A model generated the notes under the pieces. The model was not told the DNA's origin. It ran no database searches and saw only the letters and a list, made by a program, of their open reading frames with translations. The translations under genes were made by a program, and so were the position numbers. Shown piece after piece: positions 1 through 12,703 of a DNA stretch of 64,000 bases; positions within the stretch are counted from its first letter, which is position 1; each line of letters begins with the position of its first letter. The DNA is from Erythroxylum novogranatense (Eukaryota; Streptophyta; Magnoliopsida; Malpighiales; Erythroxylaceae): the NCBI GenBank assembly GCA_029891385.1, contig CM057228.1, positions 81,952,964 through 82,016,963 on the forward strand. The letters are read 5' to 3'.

Positions 1-815
1 ATGCATGCACAATTTTGTGTATAGAAACACAACATAATCCAAATTTACTATTTATCCTTCCCATCGATGACAGGATGTTACAGAATATCATCTACATAGA
101 TGATAATGGCAACAAAATCGTTGCCTTGGCCTTTAGTGTATAAGCAGTCATCTGCTTCTACCTTGTTGAAACCTAAAGCTTTCAGTGTTGCGGTTAGCTC
201 CTTGTGCCATTGTCTGCCTGCTTGTTTGAGTCCATAAATTGACTTCAGTAACCTACAAACCTCCCCTACCTTGGCCTTCGTGTATCCTTGTGGACGTACC
301 ATATAGAGTTCCTCCTCTAGGTGATCATGTAGGTAGGCATCATTGATGTCACATTGTATTATGGGCCATTGCCTGATTGTTGCTACAGTCAGCAAAGTCC
401 TAATTGTTACAATCTTGGGCACAGGGGAAAATACCTCTAAACAGTCTACACCCTCTCGTTGGTTGAAGCGCTTGGATACCAACCTTGATTTTAATTTGTC
501 AACTGAGCCATCTGGTTTGTATTTTACTTTGTACACCCACTTTGATGCTATAGCTCGTTTTCCTTTAGGCAATTCTGTCAATACCTAAGTTTGGTTGTCT
601 TCAAGGGCTGTCAGCTGTGAGTCCATTGAGTCCCTCCATTCCTTTGATTTACATAATGTCTCATAAGAGAAAGGTTCAAAGATAGTGTTTACATTACCTA
701 TAAACTCCATGTACGGTTGTGTATGTGCAATCAAGGAATGTGACTCCTTGCTTTCTTTTGTTCCTACAGGACAAAAGACTTGTAAAAAAACATTAGAGGT
801 ATCAAGGGCAGCAGT
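1..815 (-). pseudogene. Copia-1 reverse transcriptase segment
   Basis: The minus-strand frame at 78-581 encodes copia RT: the pre-RT motif ASKWVYKVKYKPDG, then CDINDAYLHDHLEEELYM and GLKQAGRQWH, ending at the catalytic box YVDDIL. The RT would copy element RNA inside cytoplasmic particles. Upstream in the element (585-815) the linker between integrase and RT is read in the same frame, with the usual start LCKSKEWRDSMDSQL. A TAG stop at 583-588 stands where copia elements normally have Trp after NQT, so this is a nonsense break. After the YVDDIL box, towards position 1, no open frame is recognisable. The segment resumes the polyprotein that is interrupted at 12704. Confidence 0.88.
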
Positions 816-820
816 AGATT

Positions 821-3800
821 TGTAACATCCCACCCCCGCCGGGAAGGGTAAAATAGTAATTTGGTCAGGGGTGAGAGTGATTACGACTGATTTGGCATTT
901 TTATGCATAGTGGTATTTTTGAACAGTGAATTCTTGCACATGAAAAATAACTGTACATGCATTCATGACATTCCCGGTATTGTGCCTAAATGGGATTTTA
1001 TTTTGAAAAATGTGCTTTATGGGCTTGAAATTTTAATTGGAGTGGATTGTTATGTGTTTTATATTTTCAGGGAATTTTAGAAATTTTTCTAGAAATTTTT
1101 CGGGATACCCTTCCGAACTGAAAAATTTACAAGTGATAGACTGATTGAATTTCCGGTACTGGAAATGACCGTCCAATGGCACTGAAAAATTAGATACATG
1201 ATGGTAGGATTTATTACTTTGAGTCATTGGAATTTGGCGAGAAATTGGGGTAGAAATTGGAACTGAATTGGAAAGAAACCATGTGAGGGCTTTATCATAA
1301 GACATGTGGCAAGTGACATTTGTCACTTGCCTAGCCATGCCTTTTTTTTTTCTTTAAAAGCTTCTTTCTTGGCTTACATTCACAAAGGTTCCATTTTCTC
1401 CTCCATTTTGTCTCATACGTGGCCCTCCTCTCCTCCTTCTTCGTTGTTTTCTTTCTTCTTGGATGCTTTTGAGATTTTGCTCACTTTTTCCTCCTCCTTC
1501 CACCTTGCTTCCTCTTCCTTTAACTCACCTAAACAAGGCCTAGCATCAACCCCCCTTGAGAAGGTGATGATCGTGTGGTGAAGTGTAGAAAAGGGGGGTG
1601 GTGAGTTAGTTGGAAGATAGAGAAGATTTGAAGCTTATAGGTAAGAAGTATGTTCTATATTCTTAAATTGGTAATTAAATGCATTCTTTATGATGGTTGT
1701 GCATCTAAGTATATGAGTATTGTGTTGGTATAGTTGGGTGAGAGCTTTGAGTGATTAATTGATGGTTGATGAAGTAGGATGATGTATGTAAGGATAGTAT
1801 GTAATGTATGTCAATTGAGAGGGTTTAGATTGCATTAAGTGATGTTAATGGTGTAGAAAATAGATGAATGAGTGTGTATGAGTTGCTGTCATTTTTGTGA
1901 TCATTGTTCAAGTGGGGGTTTTGATTATAGTATGGGTGAATTAATGACTAAATTAGATGCTTATGAGTATAGAATTGGAATTTGAATGATAGGAATTGAA
2001 TTGAGTATCAAAGCTGGAAATTGTCTTTTGTACATGGGTTAATGTTTTTCCTCTAACTAGTTGTGTGCTTAAGAAATTGAGGTAAGGTTTGTCTTAAATT
2101 AAAATTGAGACATGTGGCTACAATTTTTGTGAAGGAAGTGCTGGCCAATTTTGACTAGAAGAGTGTTGAATTTTGCTTTGAAAGTGATGTATAGGTGTAG
2201 TATGAACAGTAACTGAGCTTGATTTATGACGAATTGGTGAAAATGGTCTGAATGAAAGTTGAAGCCTATCTTGTTAGCTTTCCATTGCCACTGATTTTGC
2301 AATTTTTCGATATGTACGTTGGGAGTTATGAACTGTTAACTATTGATTGACTATGTGCATTTTGGTGAAACCTAACCAGAAGTGTAGGTTTTGTGAGTAT
2401 TGTGATTGGAAACAAATTTCGAGATTTCTGTGATTTGAATTGGTTCAAGTGATGTTCTGAAAAGTTGTAGAGGAAGTAACTATCTTGAAAATGAAATATA
2501 CTATACTAATTTTGGATGTCAGAATTGGGAGTTATGAATTTTCAAAGACTGAACCTAAGTTAAGTCATTGACTAGTGATTAGGGCAGCCTCTTGCAAGAC
2601 AATTTTGAGTCTGTTAGAGGTGGAATTGACTGTTAAGCCTTCATGAGAAGTTTAGTATTATGTTTCATCTTTTCATAGGTATAAATTATGCAATTTTTTG
2701 ACATCTGTGCAAGAAGTTGTGTTTTATAACATTGCTATTCAGTTCAGGCGTTTTCAGTGGGTAGAATCATTCATTGAATTGTTTGACCTACTTACTGATT
2801 GAATTTGATTTCATGTTGTTCATGAAAGTTGTAGGTCACATTCTGATCTTTCATTTGGCATAAATCTTGTAATTGTTAGAAAAGGGAATGAGAAGTTATG
2901 GATTTTACAAAGTGTTGCATTGTTTTGACAAAATGTTGCACTGTTTTGAGAGGCATTGTGAAGGCAGTAATTTTGAGTGCATTTTTGACACTCTTAGAGG
3001 TGAAATTGACTTTTGTGTCCTTCATGAAACTTGTAGATCTCTCTTTTCTCTATTAAATAGACATTAAGTTTGTCCAATTTGGAATTAAGATCAAGGAGTT
3101 ATGAGTTGTGAAAGTTGGGATGTCGATGGACGTTTGTCCAGAACTGCCATTGTAGTAGCATAAGTCGACTTGCACCCTCAGATAAGTCGACTAGAACATA
3201 CACAGTAGCATTAGTCGACTAGGATTCTCAGGCAAGTCGACTAGGATAACATATTTTCTTTCTTTTGCTTATAACTTGTCCATCCGACCTCTGATTGACC
3301 TGATTCTCGAGGCATCGAATTCGTGAATCATTTAATTTCATTTCTATGAGAAATTGGAAATTTTTTAGAGGCGAAATTGACAGAAATTAGTTAGGTTAAA
3401 TTAAGAAGATCGGGTAGCGATTTTTGGACCTTTTGACATCCGAATTGAGCGATTTTAGTGTCTATGGTTTCTTTGGACATAGGGGAGCATTTTTACAGTA
3501 TGATTTATGAAAGGATACCGGGAATATCATGAACATGTATTGTGCACCTTCTAATTGTTACATGTGCATTCTGACATGTTTCTAAATGACCAATTGGTAA
3601 TGTTTGTATGCTGTCACTGTTATAGAGGAACTCTTGAAACGTCGATCCACCGACGTCACAGAGACTTCCAGGTATTAGCTCGGAAGTACAGGTGAGAGAC
3701 CTAGATGGCTCTCGTTCAATTATGATATGTCGAATGTGGGGAATAATGGAGGGATTAGGATTGAGTATTATTTCTGACTAGAATTCCGGACAGATGGTCC

Positions 3801-4798
3801 ACTGAATTGGGAGAATTGACATATAACTGTTTTGGATGTATACCGTGATCAATTGTGAAATACTGTGATAAATTGTTTGCTATGATTAATTGCTTGAAGT
3901 GTCTTGATGTGCTCATTATGAATTGATTGTCTTTATATGACCAATATGATGATCGCTTATTGATTGTACAGCGATCGCTTGCTTACGATGTGCTCAATCG
4001 CGATTGATGGAATCATGGTATTATATGTGATACTGACTGTTAACTTGGGCATATGCATTGCATACATCAATGCATACACTGATAATAACAGTTGTGACCG
4101 GAGCAGCTCACTGACACTGATAATGAGCCTTGAGCTCAAAGGGAGATAGACACTCCCTAGACGCGTCTACGGATCATGTTCACTGTTTATGCGCTCGGTC
4201 ACAACACTGAAATAAACTGGAAAAGTGTCACATGTGCATTGCATACATATTTGACTGAATACTGTCAATTGCCGTATAAAATTGTGATCTGCTTATATCT
4301 ATTGTTTGAGATGGTATTTCTAACTGTGCTATGACTGTAATTTGCTTGTGTGCTGCATGAATTGGGCAAACCATCGATGATGGTTCCTCACTGAGTTCAC
4401 AAAACTCACCCAAAATTTGCATCTATTTTTCAGGTCTTGAAGAGTACCCCATTTGAGACGGGAGTATGTCTACCGTATGCAAGGGATAGATAGAGGACGG
4501 GATCAGTTCGCGTTTGCATTAGTGTCCCATAGAATTGCGTTTCAAAATGCTTTGTATTTATCGTGGGCCCAATGTCGGTTATGTCATTACATAACTATTG
4601 TTAATTGTTGTTGACTGTTTATAATAACTGAAAATGCTTCCTTTTACATTTGGGCTCAAGATTGTATACTGTACACATGAAAAAAAAATACTGATACTGA
4701 GTTTCGAGTGACTGATGTAGCACGCCACCCTCGCGGGGCACGGACTCGGATATCACCAACGATGTCGGGTTCGGGTCACGCAGGAGTGGGGTGTTACA
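821..4798 (+). repeat. 5' LTR of LARD-like element
   Basis: About 3.98 kb with TG...CA ends. It contains a cluster of SalI-type palindromes (AGTCGACT) at about 3164-3245. Compared with the right LTR it lacks about 36 bp near 2225, where the right copy has an extra segment bounded by a short direct repeat. Open frames here (such as 1033-1338 and 1306-1581) recur in the other LTR and are not genes. Confidence 0.9.
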
Positions 4799-4804
4799 TT
4801 TAGG

Positions 4805-4817
4805 TGGTATCAGAGCC
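4805..4817 (+). other. Primer-binding site (tRNA-iMet) of LARD-like element
   Basis: TGGTATCAGAGCC stands six bases after the LTR end. It matches the complement of the 3' end of plant initiator tRNA-Met, the usual primer for Tekay-type and many copia elements, and it fixes the element's direction as plus. Confidence 0.93.
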
Positions 4818-7800
4818 TAGCAATACGAATGTATTTGGGCACAGTCTGAAACATAGGTTAAGTTGCATGCATTTGAGTCGTGTCGTTGCAAACCATAGCA
4901 ACTGATCTCCAGTCTGAGTCACACGAGTAGAAATCTTACGTGTGAACATGTGTTATGTGATTAAGTGTGAGAAAAGTGAGAATGTATCAGAATGTTAACC
5001 TATGGAAGTGTATGAGCAATTAGGAAGGGGAAAAAAAGGAAAAATGGATAATGAGACTTAAATTGTACTGTTGTTATAAACCCGGAATGTGGTATAAGTA
5101 TGACTACGTTAGCATGGGTTGATTGAGGAAAGAATGATACCAAAATGAATCAGGGGATTGAAAGTGGCAATATTACGACGAAAGAAAACGGAAATGTCTA
5201 TAGTTTGGAAAGGTTCACTGTGGATATGAGAAACATAGTGGCTAAAGTATGCTTTTGTGAGAGTAAAAGTTCGAGATGATTAGGTAATTAGAGTTGTGAC
5301 TTGTATATTCAACGAAATGGGGATAATTGGAAATGAGCAAAAAGTATATGGTTCGATCAGGCAGATATGGATTCACTACATTTGTGTTAGTGGATATCAT
5401 AGATGATGATAGCGAGATTGCAATGAGATTAAACAAAAGAACGTAAAGAGTGAAGAAGTAGAAATGGTGAGACGAAAGTGTACAGATGAACTGTTGTGAA
5501 ACGGTTATGATCATGAGCGCATGAGTTTGGGACCAAAATGGTTATGCGAATATTGTGTTAAGAGTTTGTGAATCAGTATAAGAGGATAGTAGGGTGAAAG
5601 GAAGACTCAAAATTTCTACTGAATGTGCATTGGAAAATTCTGGATTGGTTGAATATGTGTACATGGACACAGAAATGGTAAATGGATGGGTAAACAGATA
5701 AAGATGCAATGACTGTAATATGTTGTTGTATTTTGGGTGATGTGTCCCCGAATGTGATAGAAATGTGCATACCCTATCCTGGATTGAATGAGGAAAATAA
5801 AGAGATAAGTAGCAAGAATGAGATTAAAGTGTATAAGCAAGTGGATAAAGGTCAAGCTGGCACGTAAATGATATGAGAAGGAAACTATGTTAAATGAAGT
5901 ACAATGACAAGTGGAAAATGAAACAATGATAGTGATAGTGAAACAATAACAATGATAATGAAACAATGATAGTGATATATGAACAGAGTTGTCGCATTTA
6001 GGTTTATTTACCTGTGGGAGTATTCATTGGATAGTGAATTCACCATGATTAGTGAAACAATGGAGCTTATGTGTGGAAATAATAGAGGAAACGATCGGTA
6101 ATTTATTGACTAAGTGTTAATCATAGTTCCTATAGTATAAGGGTCATAATTTATAGTGCTTGTTTGGGAGGAAATTAAAATTTCAAATGACGTAACGTGT
6201 GAAGAATTTAAGGAAAGAAGAAAGACACGATTATGAAATAATTCCTCTGTTCGAGGATTGGCACAAACGGAAAAGTGTTTTGTAGAATCCTTAGTAGTAG
6301 AAGCTACTAATTGGTCCCCGGATGAGATGAAATGATTTTTGTGATGTATATACCAAGTGGAAGTGTCAAAGAAATTGTTTAGTGCCTCACAGAACCTTAG
6401 TGAAAAGGATGTTCCGATCATTCAAGTTATGCATTCAGGTTATGGCATAAACTTGGAGACAACAAGTATAGTTGAAATTGTTCCTTACGAGATACTAGGA
6501 ACGATTAAATGATTGAAAAGCAGTTATGGAAAATAGTTGGTTGATGAGAATTTCGTGAACTGTATCAATGATTGTAGCAAGAAATTGAGTTAAGATGAAC
6601 AGACGATTCAAGTTAATAGCGGTCATGATGGGAACAAATCGAAAATAAGTATGTACTAAATCAAAAGTGAAATGGAGTCATGTTTCGAGAGGAGATTCAG
6701 GTATAACAAGTAGAATATACTACTGAGGTTATATGCATTGTGTGTACAGTAATGTAGAGGATTCAACTATGTGAGTGGATTTATTGCAATGTGAAGAAAA
6801 TCGGTCTCTATAAGATTTGATGCAAAGGGAGATCTAAATTGAAGCTAAGAAAAATAATACCAACCCACAAAGTGAAATACTCAATGAAATGGAATATATG
6901 AAGGTACGAGTACGAATGAATAGGCATTGGCATATATCGATGTGACTGAAAGAAAATTAAATGAACAGAGAAATAGAGACAAGAAGTCCTAAGGGGAAAC
7001 TGAAAATGACGTAAGGTAATGTCACCTTCATTAAGGGATCGCAAATAAAGCAATTGTAGACTCAATGAAAACAAAATTGAGTGATGTCTGTTGAAGTTAA
7101 CAATACCCCAATAGAGATATATGCATGGTAAATAAATGGTATCAATTGGAGACTATGATCATAGATGAGATGAATCATGGAGAAATTTAACACTGATGAT
7201 AAGCATATCCTTTGGAGATTGGGCAGTGTATACTGAAGTTTCACTAAGTGGTATTGGTACTATGATAGAAATTGTTCGAAGCTTTGGAGACCTTAGATAT
7301 GCCAAGGCATTCCTATAATGCATAAATTGTGTAATTTCGAGAACATTATTGAGTTTGAAAGGCATGCACAAATCAATACTATACTGGTAAAGGTATAGTG
7401 TAGTCTAAAACAAAGGAATGTATATATCAAGTAAATGTAATCTAATGTAGATATTAGGTTTCCAAATCTATGACAATAAAGAGTGTAAAATGTCAAGCAG
7501 AAGATGAGGTAAACTGAGATGTTACTAGTGTATTGAAGGTTTAGATTCAGCTCTACTGGAAAGAGGTAAGAGTGTTTAAGAGGTCAGGAGTCAAACTGGT
7601 GAGTTTCATAATCAATCAGACTTTTCGAGTGACATCGGAAGAACGATATTTGGTAATTTAAAGAAGAAGTATGTGTACCCGACAAAAGTGACTTGAGCAA
7701 AGGAATTGTTAGAGAAGCGTAAGTAATGATCGAAGCTAGACATCCTAGTAGGAATACGCTAAAAGTGTATTTTAGCTATGAAGGATATAGAACTCTGTGA

Positions 7801-8659
7801 TTATATGTTCGAATTTCCTACAGTGGGGAGTGCTTAAAGATTTTGGAATTCATAGGAATATGAACTTGGTATAGAGCTCTGAGTGACTATAGGTATAACG
7901 ATGGTGATCACAATAAGGGATTGTACATTTTTGCATTAAACTAAAAAGTGCCTAATAATAGTCAAAGACCGAAATCTATTCGAGATACTGGTGATGAGTG
8001 AGACGAAGGAAAGTGACTGAGGAAAACTGAATGAGTTAGATGAGGTGGAACCGGATCGGACAAAGGAAATATAGTAAAATGCATATACGAATAGAGTGCG
8101 TGAACACTAAAGAACAGTGAATTGTCAAAGGAGAAATGAATCGAAGCTAAGAGTTAATGAGATATAAAGGATCAATGGATTAGGTGAATGAACACCTGGT
8201 ATAGTGAAATGGACATAAGTGTCAATGGGTTAGCACCAAAGGAAAGTGAAGAATCGAAGACGAGGTGAAGTGTTTTTGTAAGTATCACCTTGGCAAGGTA
8301 TACTCAGAATTGGGGAAAAAAAATCAATGAAGCTATATGAATTGATCTGTATGTTGCTGGTGAAAGAGGTATTGGATTTATAAAACGTGATAAGTGAATA
8401 GGTTCGAAAATAATGATCTGATCCATTGCATACGGAATAAAGTTGGTGTCTACTCTGAAATGGTCAAGTGAGATAGTTAAGATAGTGAGATAGCCAAATA
8501 AGTGACTGAAAAACTTATTGAGTCTATCTACTGTGATCTTTCGAAAAATGAGTAATTGAGTGATGAGGTGTATGGGAAATATAGGGGGTTATAAGAAATG
8601 ATCATTTTTCTACCATATTGAACCAGCGACTAGGAATTTCGCGGACGAAATTTTTATTA

Positions 8660-8671
8660 GGAGGGGGGAGT
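8660..8671 (+). other. Polypurine tract of LARD-like element
   Basis: The tract AGGAGGGGGGAGT lies directly before the right LTR, where plus-strand DNA synthesis would be primed. It agrees in direction with the primer site. Confidence 0.85.
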
Positions 8672-11600
8672 TGTAACATCCCACCCCCGCCGGGAAGGGT
8701 AAAATAGTAATTTGATCAGGGGTGAGAGTGATTAGGACTGATTTCACATTTTTATGCATACTGGTATTTGTGAACAGTGAATTCTTGCACATGAAAAATA
8801 ACTGTACATGCATTCATGACATTTTCGGTATTGTGCTTAAATGGGATTTTATTTTGGAAAATGTGATTTATGGGCTTGAAATTTTAATTGGAGTGGATTG
8901 TTATGTGTTTTATATTTTCAGGGAATTTTAGAAATTTTTCTGGAAATTTTTCGGGATACCCTTCCGGACTGAAAAATTTACAAGTGACAGACTGATTGAA
9001 TTTTCGGTACTGGAAATGACCGTCCAATGGAACTGGAAAATTAGATACATGATGGTAGGATTTATTACTTTGAGTCATTGGAATTTGGCGAGAAATTGGG
9101 GTAGAAATTGGAACTGAATTGGAAAGAAACCATGTGAGGGCTTTATCATAAGACATGTGGCAAGTGACATTTGTCACTTGCCTAGCCATGCCATTTTTTT
9201 TTTCCTTTAAAAGCTTCTTTCTTGGCTTACATTCACAAAGGTTCCATTTTCTCCTCCATTTTGTCTCATACGTGGCCCTCCTCTCCTCCTTCTTCGTTGT
9301 TTTCTTTCTTCTTGGATGCTTTTGAGATTTTGCTCACTTTTTCCTCCTCCTTCCACCTTGCTTCCTCTTCCTTTAACTCACCTAAACAAGGCCTAGCATC
9401 AACCCCCCTTGAGAAGGTGATGATCGTGTGGTGAAGTGTAGAAAAGGGGGGTGGTGAGTTAGTTGGAAGATAGAGAAGATTTGAAGCTTATAGGTAAGAA
9501 GTATGTTCTATATTCTTAAATTGGTAATTAAATGCATTCTTTATGATGGTTGTGCATCTAACTATATGAGTATTGTGTTGGTATAGTTGGGTGAGAGCTT
9601 TGAGTGATTAATTGATGGCTGATGAAGTAGGATGATGTATGTAAGGATAATAAGTGATGTATGTCAATTGAGAGGGTTTGGATTGCATTAAGTGATGTTA
9701 ATGGTGTAGAAAATAGATGAATGAGTGTGTATGAGTTGCTGTCATTTTTGTGATCATTGTTCAAGTGGGGGTTTTGATTATAGTATCGGTGAATTAATGA
9801 CTAAATTAGATGCTTATGAGTATAGAATTGGAATTTGAATGATAGGAATTGAATTGAGTATCAAAGCTGGAAATTGTCTTTTGTACATGGGTTAATGTTT
9901 TTCCTCTAACTAGTTGTGTGCTTAAGAAATTGAGGTAAGGTTTGTCTTAAATTAAAATTGAGACATGTGGCTACAATTTTTGTGAAGGAAGTGCTGGCCA
10001 ATTTTGACTAGAAGAGTGTTGAATTTTGCTTTGAAAGTGATGTATAGGTGCAGTATGAACAGTAACCGAGCTTGATGATCTGAAACGTTGATGAATTTTT
10101 CTAGGTTGATTTATGACGAATTGGTGAAAGTGGTCTTAATGAAAGTTGAAGCCTATCTTGTTAGCTTTCCATTGCCACTGATTTTGCAATTTTTCGATAT
10201 GTACGTTGGGAGTTATGAACTGTTAACTATTGACTGACTATGTGCATTTTGGTGAAACCTAACCAGAAGTGTAGGTTTTGTGAGTATTGTGATTGGAAAC
10301 AAATTTCGAGATTTCTGTGATTTGAATTGGTTCAAGTGATGTTCTGAAAAGTTGTAGAGGAAGTAACTATCTTGAAAATGAGATATACTATACTATTTTT
10401 GGATGTCAGAATTGGGAGTTATGAATTTTCAAAGACTGAACCTAAGTTAGGTCATTGACTAATGATCAGGGCAGCCTCTTGCAAGACAATTTTGAGTCTA
10501 TTAGAGGTGGAATTGACTGTTAAGGCCTTCATGAGAAGTGTAGTATTCGGTTTGATCTTTTAATAGGTATAAAGTATGCAATTTTTTGACATCTTTTCAA
10601 GAATTTATGTGTTTTATAACATTGCTATTCAGTTCAGGCATTTTCAGTGGGTAGAATCATTCATTAAATTGTTTGACCTACTTACCGATTGAATTTGATT
10701 TCATGTTGTTCATGAAAGTTGTAGGTCACATTCTGATATTTCATTTGGCATAAATCTTGTAATTTTTAGAAAAGGGAAATAGAAGTTATGGATTTTACAA
10801 AATGTTGCATTGTTTTGACAAAATGTTGCACTGTTTTGAGAGGCATTGTGAAGGCAGTAACTTTGAGTGCATTTTTGACACCCTTAGATGTGAAATTGGC
10901 TTTTGTGTCCAGCATGAAACTTGTAGATCTCTCTTTTCGCTATGAAATAGACACCAAGTTTGTCCAATTTGGAATTCAGAGCAAGGAGTTATGAGTTGTG
11001 AAAGTTGAGATGTCGGAGGACGTTTGTCCAGAACTGCCATTGTAGTAGCATAAGTCGACTTGCACCATCAGATAAGTCGACTAGAACATACACAGTAGCA
11101 TTAGTCGACTAGGATTCTCAGGCAAGTCGACTAGGATCATATATTTTCCTTCTTTTACTTATAACTTGTCCATCTGACCTCCGATTGACCTGATTCTCGA
11201 GGTATCGGATTCGTGAATCATTTTATTTCATTTCTATGAGAAATTGGGAAATTTTTTAGAGGCGAAATTGACGGAAATTAGTTAGGTTAAATTGAGAGGA
11301 TCGAGTAGCAATTTTTGGACCTTTTGACGTCCGAATTGAGCGATTTTAGTGTCTATGGTTTCTTTGGACATAGGAGAACATTTTTACAGTATGTTTTATG
11401 AAAGGATACCGGGAATATCATGAACATGTATTGTGCACCTTCTAATTGTTACATGTGCATTCTGACATGTTTCTAAATGACTAATTGGTAATGTTTGTAT
11501 ACTATCACTGTTATAGAGGAACTCTTAGAGCGTCGATCCACCGACGTCACTGAGACTTCCAGGTATTAGCTCGGATGTACAGGTGAGTGACCTAGATGAC

Positions 11601-12698
11601 TCTCGTTCAATTATGATATGTTGAATGTGGGGAATAATGGAGGGATTAGGATTGAGTATTGTTTCTGACTGGAATTCCGGACAGATGGTCCGATGAATTG
11701 GAAGAATTGACATAGAAGTGTTTTGGATGTATACCGTGATCAATTGTGAAATACTGTGATAAATTGTTTGCTATGATTAATTGCTTGAAGTGTCTTGATT
11801 TGCTCATTATGAATCGATTGTTGTTGCTATGACCAATATGACAGACTGTTTATTGATTGTACAGTTACTACTTAATTATGATGTGCTCAATCGCGATTGA
11901 TGGAATCATGGTATTATATGTGATACTGACTGTTAATTTGGGCATATGCATTGCATATATCAATGCATACATTGATAATAACAGTTGTGACCGGAACAGC
12001 TCACTGACACTTAAAACGAGCCTTGAGCTCGAAGGGAGATAGACACTCCCTAGACGCGTCTACGGATGTTGTTCACTGTTTATGCGCTCGGTCACAACAC
12101 TGAAATAAACTGGAAAAGTGTCACACGTGCATTGCATACATATTTGACTGAATACTATCAATTGCCTTATAAAATTGTGATCTGCTTATATCTATTAATT
12201 GAGATGGTATTTCTGACTGTGCTATGACTGTAATTTGCTTGTGTGCTGCATGAATTGGGCGAACCATCGATGATGGTTCCTCACTGAGTTCGCAAAACTT
12301 ACCCAAAATTTGCATATATTTTTCAGGTCTTGAAGAGTACCCCGTTTGACACGGGAGTATGTCTACCATACGCAGGGGATAGATAGAGGACGGGATCAGT
12401 TCGTGTCTGCATTAGTGTCCCATAGAATTGCATTTCAAAATGCCCTATATTTATCGTGGGCCCAATGTTGGTTATGTCATTACATGGTTATTATCAATTG
12501 TTGTTAACTGTTTGTAATAACTGAAAATGTTTCCTTTTACATTTGGGCTCAAAATTGTATACTGTGCACATGAAAAAAAACAATAATATATTAATACTGA
12601 GTTTCGACTGACTGATGTAGCACGCCACCCTCACGGGGCACGGACTCGGATATCACCAACGATGTCGGGTTCGGGTCACGCGGGAGTGGGGTGTTACA
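8672..12698 (+). repeat. 3' LTR of LARD-like element
   Basis: About 4.03 kb, near-identical to 821-4798. It contains an extra stretch at about 10072-10107 and the same AGTCGACT palindrome cluster at about 11048-11137. It is followed by the AGATT duplication at 12699-12703. Confidence 0.9.
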
Positions 12699-12703
12699 AG
12701 ATT

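Larger units (their letters stand above)
4799..8671 (+). other. Internal non-coding domain of the LARD-like element
   Basis: No plus-strand frame of useful length exists over about 3.9 kb, and I find no zinc knuckle, protease DTGA, RT YxDD, integrase or chromodomain motif in any frame. The minus-strand frames of 60-116 codons (for example 5616-5966) are rich in Ser, Ile, Phe and His and look like chance frames in A/G-rich DNA. The region begins with a primer site and ends with a gypsy-type purine tract, so it keeps only the sequences needed in cis. Confidence 0.8.
821..12698 (+). mobile_element. LARD-like, coding-free Ty3/gypsy (Tekay/Del-type) derivative nested in Copia-1
   Basis: The element begins TGTAACATCC and ends GTGTTACA, with two long LTRs (821-4798 and 8672-12698) around a 3.9-kb centre. 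The host sequence AGATT is duplicated at 816-820 and 12699-12703, the 5-bp footprint of an LTR-element integrase. A perfect TGGTATCAGAGCC primer site follows the left LTR and a purine tract precedes the right one, so it reads on the plus strand. The sequence before the right LTR (CGCGGACGAAATTTTTATT then the G run) resembles the 3' end of Tekay/Del gypsy elements. The centre has no gag or pol frame. LTRs near 4 kb with a non-coding centre match the LARD class, which moves with enzymes made elsewhere. The LTRs are alike apart from scattered changes and small indels, suggesting a fairly recent insertion. Confidence 0.9.

Noticed and set aside
5242..7496. Several minus-strand frames of 60-116 codons inside the LARD-like element
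   Set aside because: No domain, odd composition, opposite to the element's direction.
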